A DNA stretch of 64,000 bases from Thauera sp. K11 (GTDB lineage Bacteria > Pseudomonadota > Gammaproteobacteria > Burkholderiales > Rhodocyclaceae). A program made the position numbers and the translations under genes. The notes under the pieces were generated by a model. It was not told the origin of the DNA, did no database searches, and was given only the letters and a program-made list of their open reading frames with translations. The stretch is taken from positions 992,001 through 1,056,000 of the forward strand of contig NZ_CP023439.1 of NCBI RefSeq assembly GCF_002354895.1. The letters are read 5' to 3'. Positions 40,427 to 53,835 of this stretch are shown here, piece after piece (positions within the stretch are counted from its first letter, which is position 1; every line of letters begins with the position of its first letter).

Positions 40427-40990
40427 TCACTTGCCCTCGAGCACCCTGGCGGACTGGATGACGACCGGTTCAACCGGGACGTTCTGGTGCATGCCCGCGT
40501 TCGTCACCGGCACCTTGCCAATCTTCTCCACCACGTCCATGCCCTTCACCACCTTGCCGAAGACCGCATAGCCCCAGCCGTCGCGCGACGGGTAGTCGAG
40601 GAAGGCGTTGGGCACGAGGTTGATGAAGAACTGGGCGGTGGCCGAATGCGGGTCCCGCGTGCGGGCCATCGCCAGCGTGCCGGGCTCGTTCTTCAGCCCG
40701 TTCTTCGCTTCGTTCTCGATCGGTGCGCGGGTCGGCTTCTCGTTCATGGAGGCGTCGAAGCCGCCGCCCTGGACCATGAAGCCGTCGATCACGCGGTGGA
40801 AGACGGTGCCGTCGTAGTGTCCGTCCTTCACGTAGCGGACGAAGTTTTCGGCGGACTTCGGCGCCTTGTCGGCAAACAGTTCGACGACGACGTCGCCCCG
40901 GCTGGTGCGCAGTTCGACCATGGGGTTGGCCGCGAGTGCCGACAGGGCGGCCGAGGCGAGTGCGGCGAAGGCGAGGAGTTGTTTCTTCAT
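40427..40990 (-). CDS. ppiA: Peptidyl-prolyl cis-trans isomerase, periplasmic
   Basis: Cyclophilin of 187 residues with a signal peptide ([20 protein letters not shown], cleavage after ALA), so periplasmic. Cyclophilin motifs [13 protein letters not shown] near 65-77 and [17 protein letters not shown] near 108-124 are nearly identical to those of the adjacent ppiB, indicating tandem duplication. An in-frame extension to 41245 is rejected because the signal peptide begins at 40990. Divergent from cysS. Confidence 0.93.
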   Translation of the reverse strand: MKKQLLAFAALASAALSALAANPMVELRTSRGDVVVELFADKAPKSAENFVRYVKDGHYDGTVFHRVIDGFMVQGGGFDASMNEKPTRAPIENEAKNGLKNEPGTLAMARTRDPHSATAQFFINLVPNAFLDYPSRDGWGYAVFGKVVKGMDVVEKIGKVPVTNAGMHQNVPVEPVVIQSARVLEGK

Positions 40991-41043
40991 GCGGTCTCCG
41001 AGATGGCCGGAAGCTGGCGTGGGCGGGGCGTTCCGGGCCCCTG

Positions 41044-41052
41044 TGCTATACT
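41044..41052 (+). promoter_or_regulatory. Extended -10 element for cysS
   Basis: TGCTATACT (TGn plus TATACT) lies about 200 bases upstream of cysS in the ppiA-cysS divergent region. No convincing -35 was seen, as extended -10 promoters allow. The implied long leader was not folded. Confidence 0.4.
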
Positions 41053-41250
41053 TCGGCCCGATTTTTCGTCCACTGGCCGGCGGGCCGGGACAGCCCCGGA
41101 TTCTACCCGCATCCTTCCGCCGGTCGCCACAGGCCGTTGCGGCGCCCGGTCCGGTGGAGCCTCCATCCGCAGTACGGCGCCCGGGCCGGTGCGATCCCTT
41201 TCCCGCTGCGGGGCCGGGCGGCGACCGTTTTGTTGCTTTCACCAATCGAC

Positions 41251-42636
<1,386 letters not shown>

Positions 42637-42665
42637 CACGGCGCCGCGCCGGCGGCAAGCATGAA

Positions 42666-42704
42666 CGGCGAGGCCCGCCATCCTTGTGGTGGCGGGCCTC
42701 GCCG
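42666..42704. terminator. Strong hairpin between cysS and dnaJ
   Basis: A perfect 15-base-pair stem (CGGCGAGGCCCGCCA and its complement) with a 9-base loop lies between two convergent genes. There is no U run, so it may act as an RNA 3' end stabiliser or assist termination rather than be a standard intrinsic terminator. Confidence 0.55.
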
Positions 42705-42733
42705 TCTTGCCGGGTCCGGGAGTCCTTGCGGGC

Positions 42734-43858
<1,125 letters not shown>

Positions 43859-43888
43859 GGTGCTTCGCTCAGGCTCAGGTCATGCAAA

Positions 43889-43930
43889 GGCCGAGCCGGC
43901 GCCGGAGCAGGGCTCCGGCGGGGCTCGGCC
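43889..43930 (-). terminator. dnaK-dnaJ intercistronic stem-loop
   Basis: GGCCGAGCC and GGCTCGGCC, with an inner GCCGGAG/CTCCGGC pair, form a long interrupted GC stem. On the minus strand it is followed only by a short T run (TTTGC). Probably a partial terminator or mRNA-stabilising element that sets DnaK above DnaJ; not folded by computation. Confidence 0.45.
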
Positions 43931-43954
43931 GCGAAGGATTCGCCGGGGGGGCGA

Positions 43955-45883
<1,929 letters not shown>

Positions 45884-45945
45884 GTGTGATCCTTTGATTG
45901 TTTGGATTCGCTGGCGGGGCGGCGCGGCCGCCCGGTCTGGTTTCA

Positions 45946-45973
45946 ATATGGGGGGACGGGGCCGGCTTTCAAG
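45946..45973 (-). promoter_or_regulatory. Sigma32 heat-shock promoter for dnaK
   Basis: On the minus strand CTTGAAA (45973-45967), 13 bases, then CCCCATAT (45953-45946) matches the sigma32 consensus CTTGAAA-N13-CCCCATNT exactly. It lies between grpE and dnaK. Confidence 0.85.
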
Positions 45974-46006
45974 CGATGCGCCGCAAAAAACCGGGCCTGC
46001 GCGGGC

Positions 46007-46597
46007 TTACTGCTGCGGGGAGGCGGCTTTCGCCTTCGCCACCATCACCAGCGCGGGACGGATCACGCGCTCGTTGAGCAGATAGCCCTTCTGCAGCACG
46101 TTGACGACCGAATTGGGCTCGGCGTCGGACTCGACCGCGCTGATGGCCTGATGCCTGTTCGGGTCGAACTTCTGCCCCAGCGGATTTTCCTCGGCCACCT
46201 TCGCGCTCTCGAACGCGGCCACCAGTTGCTTGAGGGTCAGTTCGACGCCCTCGCGCAGCTTTTCCACCGTCTGGTTCTCCACCGACAGGGCCGCCTCCAG
46301 GCTGTCCTTCACCGGCAGCATCGCGGTGGCGAATTTCTCGGCGGCGAATTTCGATGCCTTGGCGATGTCCTCCTGGGCGCGGCGGCGGACGTTCTCGGTG
46401 TCGGCCTTGGCGCGCAGCCAGGCGTCGTGGTGTTCGGCGGCCTTCAGCTCGGCCAGGCGCAGGGCGTCTTCCAGGCTGGGCATGACGTCCGGGGCGGTGC
46501 CGGGGGTGGCGTCGGTCGCGGCGGCGGGCGCCTCGGCAGCGGCGGGCTGCTGTTCGAGTTCCGGCATCGGGTTGGGGTTCTGGCTCGGGTCCTGCAT
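46007..46597 (-). CDS. grpE: Nucleotide exchange factor GrpE
   Basis: Dimeric DnaK exchange factor of 196 residues: acidic/alanine-rich N-terminal tail, a long helix from about residue 42 ([20 protein letters not shown]), and the C-terminal beta domain with the GrpE signature near 160-190 ([20 protein letters not shown]). First gene of the heat-shock group, about 120 bases before dnaK, with its own sigma32 promoter. Confidence 0.96.
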   Translation of the reverse strand: MQDPSQNPNPMPELEQQPAAAEAPAAATDATPGTAPDVMPSLEDALRLAELKAAEHHDAWLRAKADTENVRRRAQEDIAKASKFAAEKFATAMLPVKDSLEAALSVENQTVEKLREGVELTLKQLVAAFESAKVAEENPLGQKFDPNRHQAISAVESDAEPNSVVNVLQKGYLLNERVIRPALVMVAKAKAASPQQ

Positions 46598-46634
46598 GGG
46601 TGTTCGCTCCCTGTTGATCCGTTCGACGCCCGCC

Positions 46635-46663
46635 TATCTGGGGGTGCCGGCGCCGATTTCAAG
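46635..46663 (-). promoter_or_regulatory. Sigma32 heat-shock promoter for grpE
   Basis: On the minus strand CTTGAAA (46663-46657), 13 bases, then CCCCAGATA (46643-46635) fits sigma32. Transcription would start near 46628, giving a leader of about 30 bases. Confidence 0.82.
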
Positions 46664-46776
46664 TGCTCCGCGCGAAGTTTCGGCCAGGCGCGGGCGATCG
46701 GCGGGCGCGGGCAGCCGCGCGCCGGTGGCGAGGTGCGCTCCGGGGCGGGGAACGCCCGGATGCCGGGACGCCCCGG

Positions 46777-47640
46777 TCAGAAGACGTCGATCGGCACCTT
46801 CAGATAGCGCACGCCGTTGTCCTCGGCCGGGGGCAGGGCGCCGGCGCGGATGTTCACCTGGATGGCGGGCACGATCAGCCGGGGCAGGTCCAGCGTGGCG
46901 TCGCGCGCCCGGCGCATGGCGATGAAGGCCGCTTCTCCGATGCCGTCGCGGACGTGGAGGTTGCCGTCGCGCTGGGCGCCGATGCTGGATACGCAATCCG
47001 GCCCGCGCCCGGCCGGCGGATAGTCGTGGCACACGTAGAGGCGGGTATCGGGCGGCAGCGACAGCAGACGCCGGATCGAGCGGTACAGGATGGCTGCGTC
47101 GCCGCCGGGGAAGTCGCAGCGGGCGGTGCCGACATCGGGCATGAAGAGCGTGTCGCCGACGAACACCGCGTCATCGCCGACGCAGTAGGCGAGGTCGGCC
47201 GGCGTGTGGCCCGGCACCTGCATGGCGACGGCCGGAACGGCGCCGATATGGAAATGCTCGCCGTCGCCGAAGAGGTGGTCGAACTGGGAACCGTCGGCGC
47301 GGAAGCCGGGTTCGAGATTGAAGGTGTGCCGGAAGGTCTCCTGCACCTCGGCGATGCGGGCGCTGACGCCCATCCTGCCGCCCAGCCGCTCGCGCAGGTA
47401 GGCCGCCGCCGACAGGTGGTCTGCGTGCGCGTGCGTTTCGAGCAGCCACTGCACGCGCAGGCGATGCGCCTGGACGAAGGCGACGATGCGTTCCGCCCCA
47501 TCGGTCGACGTGCGCCCCGACGACAGGTCGTAGCCGAGCACCGAGTCGATGATGGCGCAATCGGTACCGTCGGCTTCGAAGACGACATAGCTGAAGGTGG
47601 CCGACGGAGGGTCGAAGAAGGGCTCGATGCAGAGAGGCAT
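46777..47640 (-). CDS. MBL-fold metallo-hydrolase (persulfide dioxygenase/Blh-like)
   Basis: Metallo-beta-lactamase-fold protein of 287 residues with [14 protein letters not shown] near 57-70 and further ligands in [10 protein letters not shown] and [11 protein letters not shown]. The pattern follows ETHE1/Blh-type enzymes, whose members oxidise glutathione persulfide with a single mononuclear iron. The start at [20 protein letters not shown] is chosen over a long unconserved upstream frame. The real substrate is unknown; lactonase or glyoxalase II activity is less likely on motif grounds. Confidence 0.8.
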   Translation of the reverse strand: MPLCIEPFFDPPSATFSYVVFEADGTDCAIIDSVLGYDLSSGRTSTDGAERIVAFVQAHRLRVQWLLETHAHADHLSAAAYLRERLGGRMGVSARIAEVQETFRHTFNLEPGFRADGSQFDHLFGDGEHFHIGAVPAVAMQVPGHTPADLAYCVGDDAVFVGDTLFMPDVGTARCDFPGGDAAILYRSIRRLLSLPPDTRLYVCHDYPPAGRGPDCVSSIGAQRDGNLHVRDGIGEAAFIAMRRARDATLDLPRLIVPAIQVNIRAGALPPAEDNGVRYLKVPIDVF

Positions 47641-47929
47641 GATGCGAAAGTCCTGAGCGGAGGACGTGCTTGGCGAACAGGGTAGCGGCAACGGCCGGCA
47701 CGGTCCGTGCGAAGTGTCGCAGCCCACGCCATGCTGCCGGCGGACATGCCGGAAGAGCCGGCCCGATATGCCGCAGGACGTGGTAGTGCGGATTCGAGGC
47801 GGCGGGCATGCCGTGCCCGGATCGGGGCACCCGCAGTCTCGGCGACGATATTTTTCTGTCACACTTGCGCTCGTGTTTGTCATGAAGCGGGGCGGCCGGG
47901 TTTTCGCGGCGGGCTTCGTGTCTTGCGCC

Positions 47930-48265
47930 ATGCGCTACCCTTTCACGCTGATCATCTGCGATGCTTCCCGGCTGTTGCGCTACTTGTCCCAGTGGGACGT
48001 GGCGGAGGCGTTCAGCCGTATGCGGCTGGTCGAGCCGGAGGGCATCGATGACGAGTTTCCGCGTGCCTGGCGCTGGAACGACGCCGTTTGCGCGCTTTTC
48101 TCGCGCCCGCAGCGCTGGCGGCTCGAGAGCCTTCGGGCCAACCTGGAAAGCCTGTGCCGCGAGGCGAAGATGATGGACAGGCACATCATCTTCCACCTGG
48201 AGTTCGAGAGCGATCTTCGCCGCCTGGGGCTGCCGGTCCGGCCGGAGTACGTGATGCAGTTGTGA
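47930..48265 (+). CDS. Hypothetical protein
   Basis: A 111-residue ORF that I do not recognise. It is rich in Arg, Leu and Trp (WRWNDAVCALF, PQRWRLESL) and has no signal peptide or membrane segment; the final part (HIIFHLEFESDLRRLGL) looks globular. No good ribosome binding site is visible at either the ATG at 47930 or the in-frame ATG at 47882. It is supported only by an open frame and compositional plausibility, and could be spurious. Confidence 0.4.
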   Translation: MRYPFTLIICDASRLLRYLSQWDVAEAFSRMRLVEPEGIDDEFPRAWRWNDAVCALFSRPQRWRLESLRANLESLCREAKMMDRHIIFHLEFESDLRRLGLPVRPEYVMQL

Positions 48266-48488
48266 TGCGGCTTGCGATCTGGCACTTCGGGAGCGGGTGG
48301 CCTATATGAAGCTGTTCGGCCCCGATTCGCAGACGGCGCTCGTCGCCGAGGATGACGATTCCGGCATTGCGGCGAACGCGCGCATCGCCGCCGACTTGGT
48401 CGAAGGCGGGTACTTCGTGCAGGTGCGCCACTGGAACCGGGCGAGCGGCGTGGGCGATTACTCCGTGGCGGTGCGCAAGGCGCGCTGA
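48265..48488 (+). pseudogene. Remnant of a PPC-type (pre-peptidase C-terminal) domain
   Basis: From 48306 the frame encodes KLFGPDSQTALVAEDDDSG, then ARIAADLVEGGYFVQVRHWN and GVGDYSVAVR. This resembles the last two thirds of a PPC domain, normally found at the C-terminus of secreted peptidases. The preceding bases encode GSGW in another frame, consistent with one lost base near 48298. The N-terminal catalytic part and signal peptide are absent. Assignment rests on motif memory. Confidence 0.35.
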
Positions 48489-48501
48489 ACCGGCAACCGG
48501 C

Positions 48502-50181
48502 TCAGGTGTTCTTCTTCAGGCGGTAGTTCAACTGCGGGCGGGTGATGCCGAGCAGGCGGGCGGCAGCGGAGAGATTGCCCTTGGCGCGTTCCACCGCGCG
48601 GTGCAGCAGTTCGCATTCGAGCGCATCCAGGGCGATGCCCGAATCCAGCACCGCGTCCGGCAGGTCGAGGGAGGCAGGTGCGCCGTGAGCGGGCCTGCTC
48701 TCGAGCCGCCCTTCCTTGCTCACCGACGAGTGGGCGGTGTCTTCCCGCGGGATGGCGCCGACGAAGAGGTGCTCGGCTTCGATCCAGCCGTTGTGCGGCG
48801 CGAGGATGACGCCGCGCTCGATCACGTTTTCCAGCTCCCGCACGTTGCCGGACCATACGTGTGCCTTGAGCGCGCGCATGGCCTTGTCGGTGATGCCGGC
48901 CACGCGCTTGTCGTGCAGGGTACAGAAACGGGTGACCATCGCATCCACCAGCGGCGGGATGTCGGCAATGCGCTCGCGCAGCGGCGGGATCGTGATCGGG
49001 TAGACGTTGAGCCGGTAGAACAGGTCGCGGCGGAAACGGCCGTCGGCGACCGCTTCCTGCAGGTTCACATTGGTGGCCGCCACGAGGCGGACGTTGACCT
49101 TGCGCGAACGCTCGTCGCCGAGGCGTTCGATCTCGCCTTCCTGCAGCACCCGCAGCAGCTTGGCCTGCGCCGACAGCGGGAGTTCGCCGAGTTCGTCGAG
49201 GAAGAGGGTGCCGCCGTCGGCGCGCTCGAACTTTCCGGCGCGGGAGGCGTGGGCGCCGGTGAAGGCGCCGCGCTCGACGCCGAAGAGTTCGGATTCGATC
49301 AGTTCGTCGGGCAGGGCGGCGCAGTTCACCGCGACGAAGGGGCCGTCGTGGCGCGGGCTGAGGTCGTGCAGGGCGCGCGCGAAGCGTTCCTTGCCCACGC
49401 CGGTCTCGCCCAGCAGCAGGACGGTGACGCTGGTGGGTGCGGCCTTCACGGCGAGGTCGTAGGCGTGCAGGAAGGTGGCCGAGTTGCCGATGAGGTTGGG
49501 GACCTTGTTGCGACAGGCGATGCTGCGGCGCATCGCTTCCATTTCTTCGCGCAGTTCGAGCAGGCGGCCGACGATGGAGTCGGCCTCGAAATAGGTCCGC
49601 AGCGAATCGGCGTCCGGCCATTCGTCCACCGGCCGGCCGACGATGCGGCAGTGCGCCGCGCCGGTGGCGGCGCATTCGACTTCCTTGAAGAGGATGAAGC
49701 TGCCCATGAAGGCCGTGGTGTAGCCGGATGCGTAGCCGATCTGCATCCAGCAGACCGGATGGTCCACCTCGCCGAAGGTCTGGACGTGCGCCTCGACCTC
49801 CCACGAATGGCGCCAGATGAATTCACCGTAGAACTGCCTGCCGTCGATGTCCACTTCCAGGCGCACCGGCTCGACCTGGACCGAACCTTCGAGCATGTGC
49901 AACTGCGGCCCGACGACGAAGGCGTCGACCAGGTCGCCGGCACCCCGCACCTTGCGCGCCAGTTCCGCGTCGCGCATGCCGGAGGCGAAACCCATGCGGG
50001 TGAGGATGCGGCGGGCCTGTTCGGTGCCGACCGACTCGATCAGCTCCTTGCGCAGTTCCGCCAGGGCGCCGGCATGCAGCAGCACCATCCGGTGCTCGCC
50101 CAGCCAGATCAGGCTGTCTTCGCTGGAAAAGCGCAGCAAGCGCCTGAGATCGGAATCTTCCGGGTACCGGATGCTGCTCAA
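48502..50181 (-). CDS. dmpR: Sigma54-dependent phenol-responsive activator (DmpR/PoxR/MopR type)
   Basis: NtrC-family activator of 559 residues. The XylR_N/V4R sensor domain keeps the residues that bind zinc in MopR, at the same spacing: C144, E167, C170, C178. His95 and Trp123 align with the MopR phenol-contacting His106 and Trp134. The AAA+ domain has Walker A GETGVGKE (258-265), the sigma54-contact loop GAFTGA (305-310) and Walker B GTLFLDE. A Fis-type helix-turn-helix ends the protein ([19 protein letters not shown]). Divergent from dmpKLMNOP; it should activate that operon when phenol binds. Confidence 0.92.
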   Translation of the reverse strand: MSSIRYPEDSDLRRLLRFSSEDSLIWLGEHRMVLLHAGALAELRKELIESVGTEQARRILTRMGFASGMRDAELARKVRGAGDLVDAFVVGPQLHMLEGSVQVEPVRLEVDIDGRQFYGEFIWRHSWEVEAHVQTFGEVDHPVCWMQIGYASGYTTAFMGSFILFKEVECAATGAAHCRIVGRPVDEWPDADSLRTYFEADSIVGRLLELREEMEAMRRSIACRNKVPNLIGNSATFLHAYDLAVKAAPTSVTVLLLGETGVGKERFARALHDLSPRHDGPFVAVNCAALPDELIESELFGVERGAFTGAHASRAGKFERADGGTLFLDELGELPLSAQAKLLRVLQEGEIERLGDERSRKVNVRLVAATNVNLQEAVADGRFRRDLFYRLNVYPITIPPLRERIADIPPLVDAMVTRFCTLHDKRVAGITDKAMRALKAHVWSGNVRELENVIERGVILAPHNGWIEAEHLFVGAIPREDTAHSSVSKEGRLESRPAHGAPASLDLPDAVLDSGIALDALECELLHRAVERAKGNLSAAARLLGITRPQLNYRLKKNT

Positions 50182-50434
50182 GCCTGTCTCCTCCTCATCC
50201 CGTCGAACGCGGGTTTTTCGTGCCTTGTCTTGCGCCGGACGGCGCAGGCCGGCCTCCCGATCATCCGGTTCTTATAACACGCGGCCGGGCGACCCTGCGT
50301 GGGGGAAGTCCTGTGCCGGCGCGGAAGATCTCTCGACAGCGAATATTAATCTCGAAATTTGCTCCGTGGCCAATCGGTCCGGTCTGCTGCCCGGCCAGGG
50401 GCGTGAAAGGCCGGCTTTGTTGCGATGCAAAAAA

Positions 50435-50455
50435 TTGATTCGATCATTTGATCAA
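50435..50455. promoter_or_regulatory. Upstream activating sequence 1 (DmpR-type)
   Basis: TTGATTCGATCATTTGATCAA contains GATCATTTGATCA (50442-50454), the inverted-repeat type bound by DmpR/XylR relatives. It is centred about 140 bases upstream of the inferred start site. Confidence 0.8.
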
Positions 50456-50469
50456 GTGATGGGGCCGGT

Positions 50470-50490
50470 TTGATCATTTGATCATTCAAG
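50470..50490. promoter_or_regulatory. Upstream activating sequence 2 (DmpR-type)
   Basis: A second GATCATTTGATCA (50472-50484) lies exactly 30 bases centre-to-centre from UAS1, about three helical turns, as in tandem DmpR/XylR sites. Confidence 0.8.
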
Positions 50491-50541
50491 AAAAGATGGA
50501 AATTTCAACCGAATCCCGTTGGAGCCGCTGTTTTTGATTTG

Positions 50542-50554
50542 AATCAAGAACTTG
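50542..50554 (+). promoter_or_regulatory. IHF-like site
   Basis: AATCAAGAACTTG fits the IHF consensus WATCAANNNNTTR fully. It lies between the activator sites and the -24 element, in an AT-rich stretch, where DNA bending would bring the activator to sigma54 RNA polymerase. Confidence 0.5.
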
Positions 50555-50561
50555 AAAAATC

Positions 50562-50577
50562 TGGCACGGACCTTGAT
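50562..50577 (+). promoter_or_regulatory. Sigma54-like -24/-12 promoter of the phenol hydroxylase operon
   Basis: TGGCACG (50562-50568), four bases, then TTGAT fits the sigma54 pattern TGGCACG-N4-TTGC, except that the usual GC at -12 reads GA. Placement downstream of two activator sites and 50 bases before dmpK supports it. Transcription would begin near 50588. The rest of 50182-50434 has no gene that I can support and must hold the dmpR promoter. Confidence 0.68.
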
Positions 50578-50629
50578 TCATAGGTCTGCGTGGCTAGCGC
50601 CACTGCACCAAAACAGACGGAGCCCGCAG

Positions 50630-50893
50630 ATGGAGAAAGACAAACCCACGGTAGACCTGTCCCGGAAGTACGTGCGCCTGATCGAGCGCCGTGCCGACGG
50701 GTTCGTCGAGTTCGAGTTCGCCATCGGCGAACCCGAGCTTTACGCGGAAATGCTGCTGCCCGAGGAGGCGTACGAAGCGTTCTGCAAAGCCAACGAGGTG
50801 ATTCACCTCGGGCCGCGCGAGGCGTCGGCCGAGTCCGAGGGTTCCGAGTGGGACTGGAACCTGCATCAGGCAACCCATCAGCGATTCCGTTGA
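50630..50893 (+). CDS. dmpK: Phenol hydroxylase assembly subunit P0
   Basis: Small protein of 87 residues matching the DmpK/PoxA family, which helps activate the diiron oxygenase (probably iron insertion) and is not part of the catalytic turnover. Family-like segments RKYVRLIERRADGFVEFEFA and LPEEAYEAFCKANEV are visible. First gene of dmpKLMNOP. The ATG at 50630 was chosen as the start of the conserved sequence. Confidence 0.9.
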   Translation: MEKDKPTVDLSRKYVRLIERRADGFVEFEFAIGEPELYAEMLLPEEAYEAFCKANEVIHLGPREASAESEGSEWDWNLHQATHQRFR

Positions 50894-50923
50894 GTCGCCG
50901 GTCAATCAACAGGAGGAGAATTC

Positions 50924-51919
50924 ATGCAAATCGATTTGCGCACGGTGTCCATCAAGCCCCTGCGGCACACCTTCGACCACATCGCCCGCCGCATCGGCGG
51001 CGACAAGCCGGCGTCCCGCTACCAGGAAGGGACGCTGGACATGCAGGCGACCGACAACTTCCACTACCGGCCGACCTGGGACCCGGAGTACGAGATCTTC
51101 GATCCGGCGCGCACCGCGCTGAAGATGGCCGACTGGTACGCGTTCAAGGACCCGCGCCAGTTCTACTACGGCGCCTACACCATGGCGCGCGCCAAGCAGC
51201 AGGACACCGCCGAGGCCAACTTCGACTTCGTCGAGAACCGTGGCCTGGCCGCGACGCTGCCGGAAGCGGTGCGCGACACCGTGCTCAAGCTGCTGGTGCC
51301 GCTGCGCCACGTGGCCTGGGGTTCCAACATGAACAACGCGGCCGTCTGTGCCTATGCCTACGGCGCCGGCATCACCCAGCCCTGCATCTACCAGGCGATG
51401 GACCAGCTCGGCATCGCGCAGTACATCACCCGCGTCGGCCTGCTGCTGGGCGACATCGACGTGCTGGACGAGGCCAAGAAGGCGTGGCTGGAAGACGACG
51501 CCTGGCAGGGGCTGCGCCGCTACGTCGAGGACAGCTTCGTGATCAAGGATCCGATGGAGCTGTATTTCGTCCAGAACGTGGTGCTCGACGGCCTGCTGTA
51601 TCCGCTGGTGTATGAAACCATCATCGACGACGTGCTTTCGTCGCAGGGCGGCACGGCGGTGGCGATGCTCACCCAGTTCATGACCGACTGGTTCGCCGAG
51701 ACGAAGAAGTGGGTCGATGCCACGGTGAAGACGGCGGCGGCGGAGTCGGCCGAGAACAAGGCACTGGCGGCCAGGTGGATCACCGGGTGGCGCGACCGTG
51801 CCGCCGCGGCCCTGCTGCCGGTGGCGCGCATCGCCCTGGGCGAGCGCACCGACGAGGTCATGGCCGACGTCGTCCAGCAGTTCAATGCCCGCATGACCAA
51901 GGCCGGCGTGGCCCTCTGA
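50924..51919 (+). CDS. dmpL: Phenol hydroxylase beta subunit P1
   Basis: Beta subunit of the diiron phenol hydroxylase (331 residues), ferritin-like fold without the metal ligands. Typical start MQIDLRTVSIKPLRHTFDHI and FHYRPTWDPEYEIFDPARTA near 46-65. Pairs with DmpN and DmpO in an alpha2beta2gamma2 hydroxylase. GGAGGAGAA precedes the ATG. Confidence 0.94.
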   Translation: MQIDLRTVSIKPLRHTFDHIARRIGGDKPASRYQEGTLDMQATDNFHYRPTWDPEYEIFDPARTALKMADWYAFKDPRQFYYGAYTMARAKQQDTAEANFDFVENRGLAATLPEAVRDTVLKLLVPLRHVAWGSNMNNAAVCAYAYGAGITQPCIYQAMDQLGIAQYITRVGLLLGDIDVLDEAKKAWLEDDAWQGLRRYVEDSFVIKDPMELYFVQNVVLDGLLYPLVYETIIDDVLSSQGGTAVAMLTQFMTDWFAETKKWVDATVKTAAAESAENKALAARWITGWRDRAAAALLPVARIALGERTDEVMADVVQQFNARMTKAGVAL

Positions 51920-51931
51920 GGAGATATCCGG

Positions 51932-52201
51932 ATGTCGACCGTATTCATCGCGCTGCAAACGAACGAAGAAACCCGCCCGATCATCGAGGCGATCCTGCAG
52001 GACAACCCGACGGCGGTGGTGGATGAGCAGCCCGCCATGGTGAAGATCAACGCCGAACGCGAACTGGTGGTCCGCCGCGAGACGATCGAGGAGATCACCG
52101 GCAGCGAGTACGACCTGCAGTCGCTGCAGGTGAACCTGATCACGATGTCGGGCAACCTGGACCAGACCGACGACGAAATCCGCCTTTTCTGGAAGGCTTG
52201 A
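51932..52201 (+). CDS. dmpM: Phenol hydroxylase regulatory/coupling protein P2
   Basis: Cofactor-free coupling protein of 89 residues, MmoB/TmoD-like, that controls substrate and oxygen access at the diiron centre. Core segments VFIALQTNEETRPIIEAIL and MVKINAERELVVRRETIEE. Lies 12 bases after dmpL with GAGGAG between. Confidence 0.93.
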   Translation: MSTVFIALQTNEETRPIIEAILQDNPTAVVDEQPAMVKINAERELVVRRETIEEITGSEYDLQSLQVNLITMSGNLDQTDDEIRLFWKA

Positions 52202-52221
52202 CCCAAGAGGAGACCCAACAC

Positions 52222-53775
52222 ATGGACATGCAAGTCGCCAAGAAGAAACTCGGCCTGAAGGAACGCTATGCGGTCATGACGCGCGGCCTGGACTGGGCGC
52301 CGTCGTACCAGAAGATGGAGGACATCTATCCCTACGTCGCCTACGAGGGCATCAAGATCCACGACTGGGACAAGTGGGAAGACCCGTTCCGCCTGACGAT
52401 GGATGCCTACTGGAAGTACCAGGCCGAGAAGGAGCGCAAGCTGTACGCGGTCATCGACGCCTACAACCAGAACAACGGCCACCTCAACGTCACCGACGCG
52501 CGCTACATCAACACGGTGAAGCTCTTCCTCACCGGCGTGAGCCCGCTGGAATACATGGCGCACCGCGGCTTTGCCCATGCCGGCCGCCAGTTCCCCGGCC
52601 CCGGCCCGCGCGTGGCCTGCCTGATGCAGTCGCTGGACGAGATGCGTCACGCGCAGACCCAGGTGCACGCGGTGTCGAACTACAACAAGTACTACAACGG
52701 CCTGCACGACTTCCATCACATGCACGACCGCGTGTGGTACCTGTCGGTGCCGAAGTCCTTCTTCGACGATGCCGTCACCGCCGGCCCGTTCGAGTTCATG
52801 GTGGCGATCGGCTTCTCGTTCGAGTACGTGCTGACCAACCTGCTGTTCGTGCCCTTCGTCTCGGGCGCGGCCTACAACGGCGACATGGGCACGATGACCT
52901 TCGGTTTCTCGGCGCAGTCCGACGAGGCCCGCCACATGACGCTGGGCCTGGAAGTGATCAAGTTCATCCTGGAGCAGGACCCGGACAACGTGCCCATCGT
53001 CCAGCGCTGGATCGACAAGTGGACCTGGCGCGGCTATCGCGTGCTGACCCTGGTGGCGATGATGATGGACTACATGCTGCCCAAGCGCACGATGAGCTGG
53101 AAGGAAGCCTGGGAGGTGTACTTCGAGGAGAACGGCGGCGCGCTGTTCAAGGACCTGGCCCGCTACGGCATCAAGATGCCGCAGTGCGCGGAGCAGATCG
53201 CCCTTGAGAAGGACCACCTGTCGCACCAGGCATGGAGCACCTTCTACAACTACGCCGCCGCGGCCGACTTCCACACCTGGATGCCGGACGACGACGAGAT
53301 GGACTGGCTGTCGTCGAAGTACCCGGAAAGCTACGACAAGTACTACCGTCCGCGCATGGAGTTCTGGCGCGAGCAGGCCGCCAAGGGCAACCGCTTCTAC
53401 AACAAGACGCTGCCCATGCTGTGCCAGACCTGCCAGATCCCGATGCTCTTCACCGAGCCGGGCGACCCGACCAAGATCTGCTACCGCGAAGTGGATTACA
53501 AGGGCGAGAAGTATCACTTCTGCTCCGACCACTGCAAGGCGATCTTCGAGCACGAGCCGGAGAAGTACGTGCAGTCTTGGCTGCCGGTGCACCAGATCTA
53601 CCAGGGCAACTGCTTCCCCGAAGGCACCGATCCGACCGCGGAAGGCTTCGACCCGCTGGCCGCGGTGCTCAAGTACTACAACCTGGAGTTCGGCCGCGAC
53701 AACCTCGACTTCGACATTTCCGAGGACAAGAAGAACTTCGCCGAATGGCGCGGCCAGGCGACCAAGAACGTCTGA
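52222..53775 (+). CDS. dmpN: Phenol hydroxylase alpha subunit P3 (diiron)
   Basis: Catalytic subunit hydroxylating phenol to catechol, 517 residues. All six carboxylate/histidine diiron ligands are in register with the known phenol hydroxylase pattern: E110, E140-x-x-H143 (DEMRH), E201, and E235-x-x-H238 (DEARH). A C-terminal zinc-like motif has CQTC and CSDHC near 400-435. The ATG at 52222 follows AAGAGGAGA; an in-frame start eight codons earlier overlaps dmpM and is less likely. Confidence 0.96.
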   Translation: MDMQVAKKKLGLKERYAVMTRGLDWAPSYQKMEDIYPYVAYEGIKIHDWDKWEDPFRLTMDAYWKYQAEKERKLYAVIDAYNQNNGHLNVTDARYINTVKLFLTGVSPLEYMAHRGFAHAGRQFPGPGPRVACLMQSLDEMRHAQTQVHAVSNYNKYYNGLHDFHHMHDRVWYLSVPKSFFDDAVTAGPFEFMVAIGFSFEYVLTNLLFVPFVSGAAYNGDMGTMTFGFSAQSDEARHMTLGLEVIKFILEQDPDNVPIVQRWIDKWTWRGYRVLTLVAMMMDYMLPKRTMSWKEAWEVYFEENGGALFKDLARYGIKMPQCAEQIALEKDHLSHQAWSTFYNYAAAADFHTWMPDDDEMDWLSSKYPESYDKYYRPRMEFWREQAAKGNRFYNKTLPMLCQTCQIPMLFTEPGDPTKICYREVDYKGEKYHFCSDHCKAIFEHEPEKYVQSWLPVHQIYQGNCFPEGTDPTAEGFDPLAAVLKYYNLEFGRDNLDFDISEDKKNFAEWRGQATKNV

Positions 53776-53835
53776 TGCCGCACGCCGCGGGCGCACCGGC
53801 GCCCGCGGCCTTCAAGTGATCAAGGAGACAACGAC

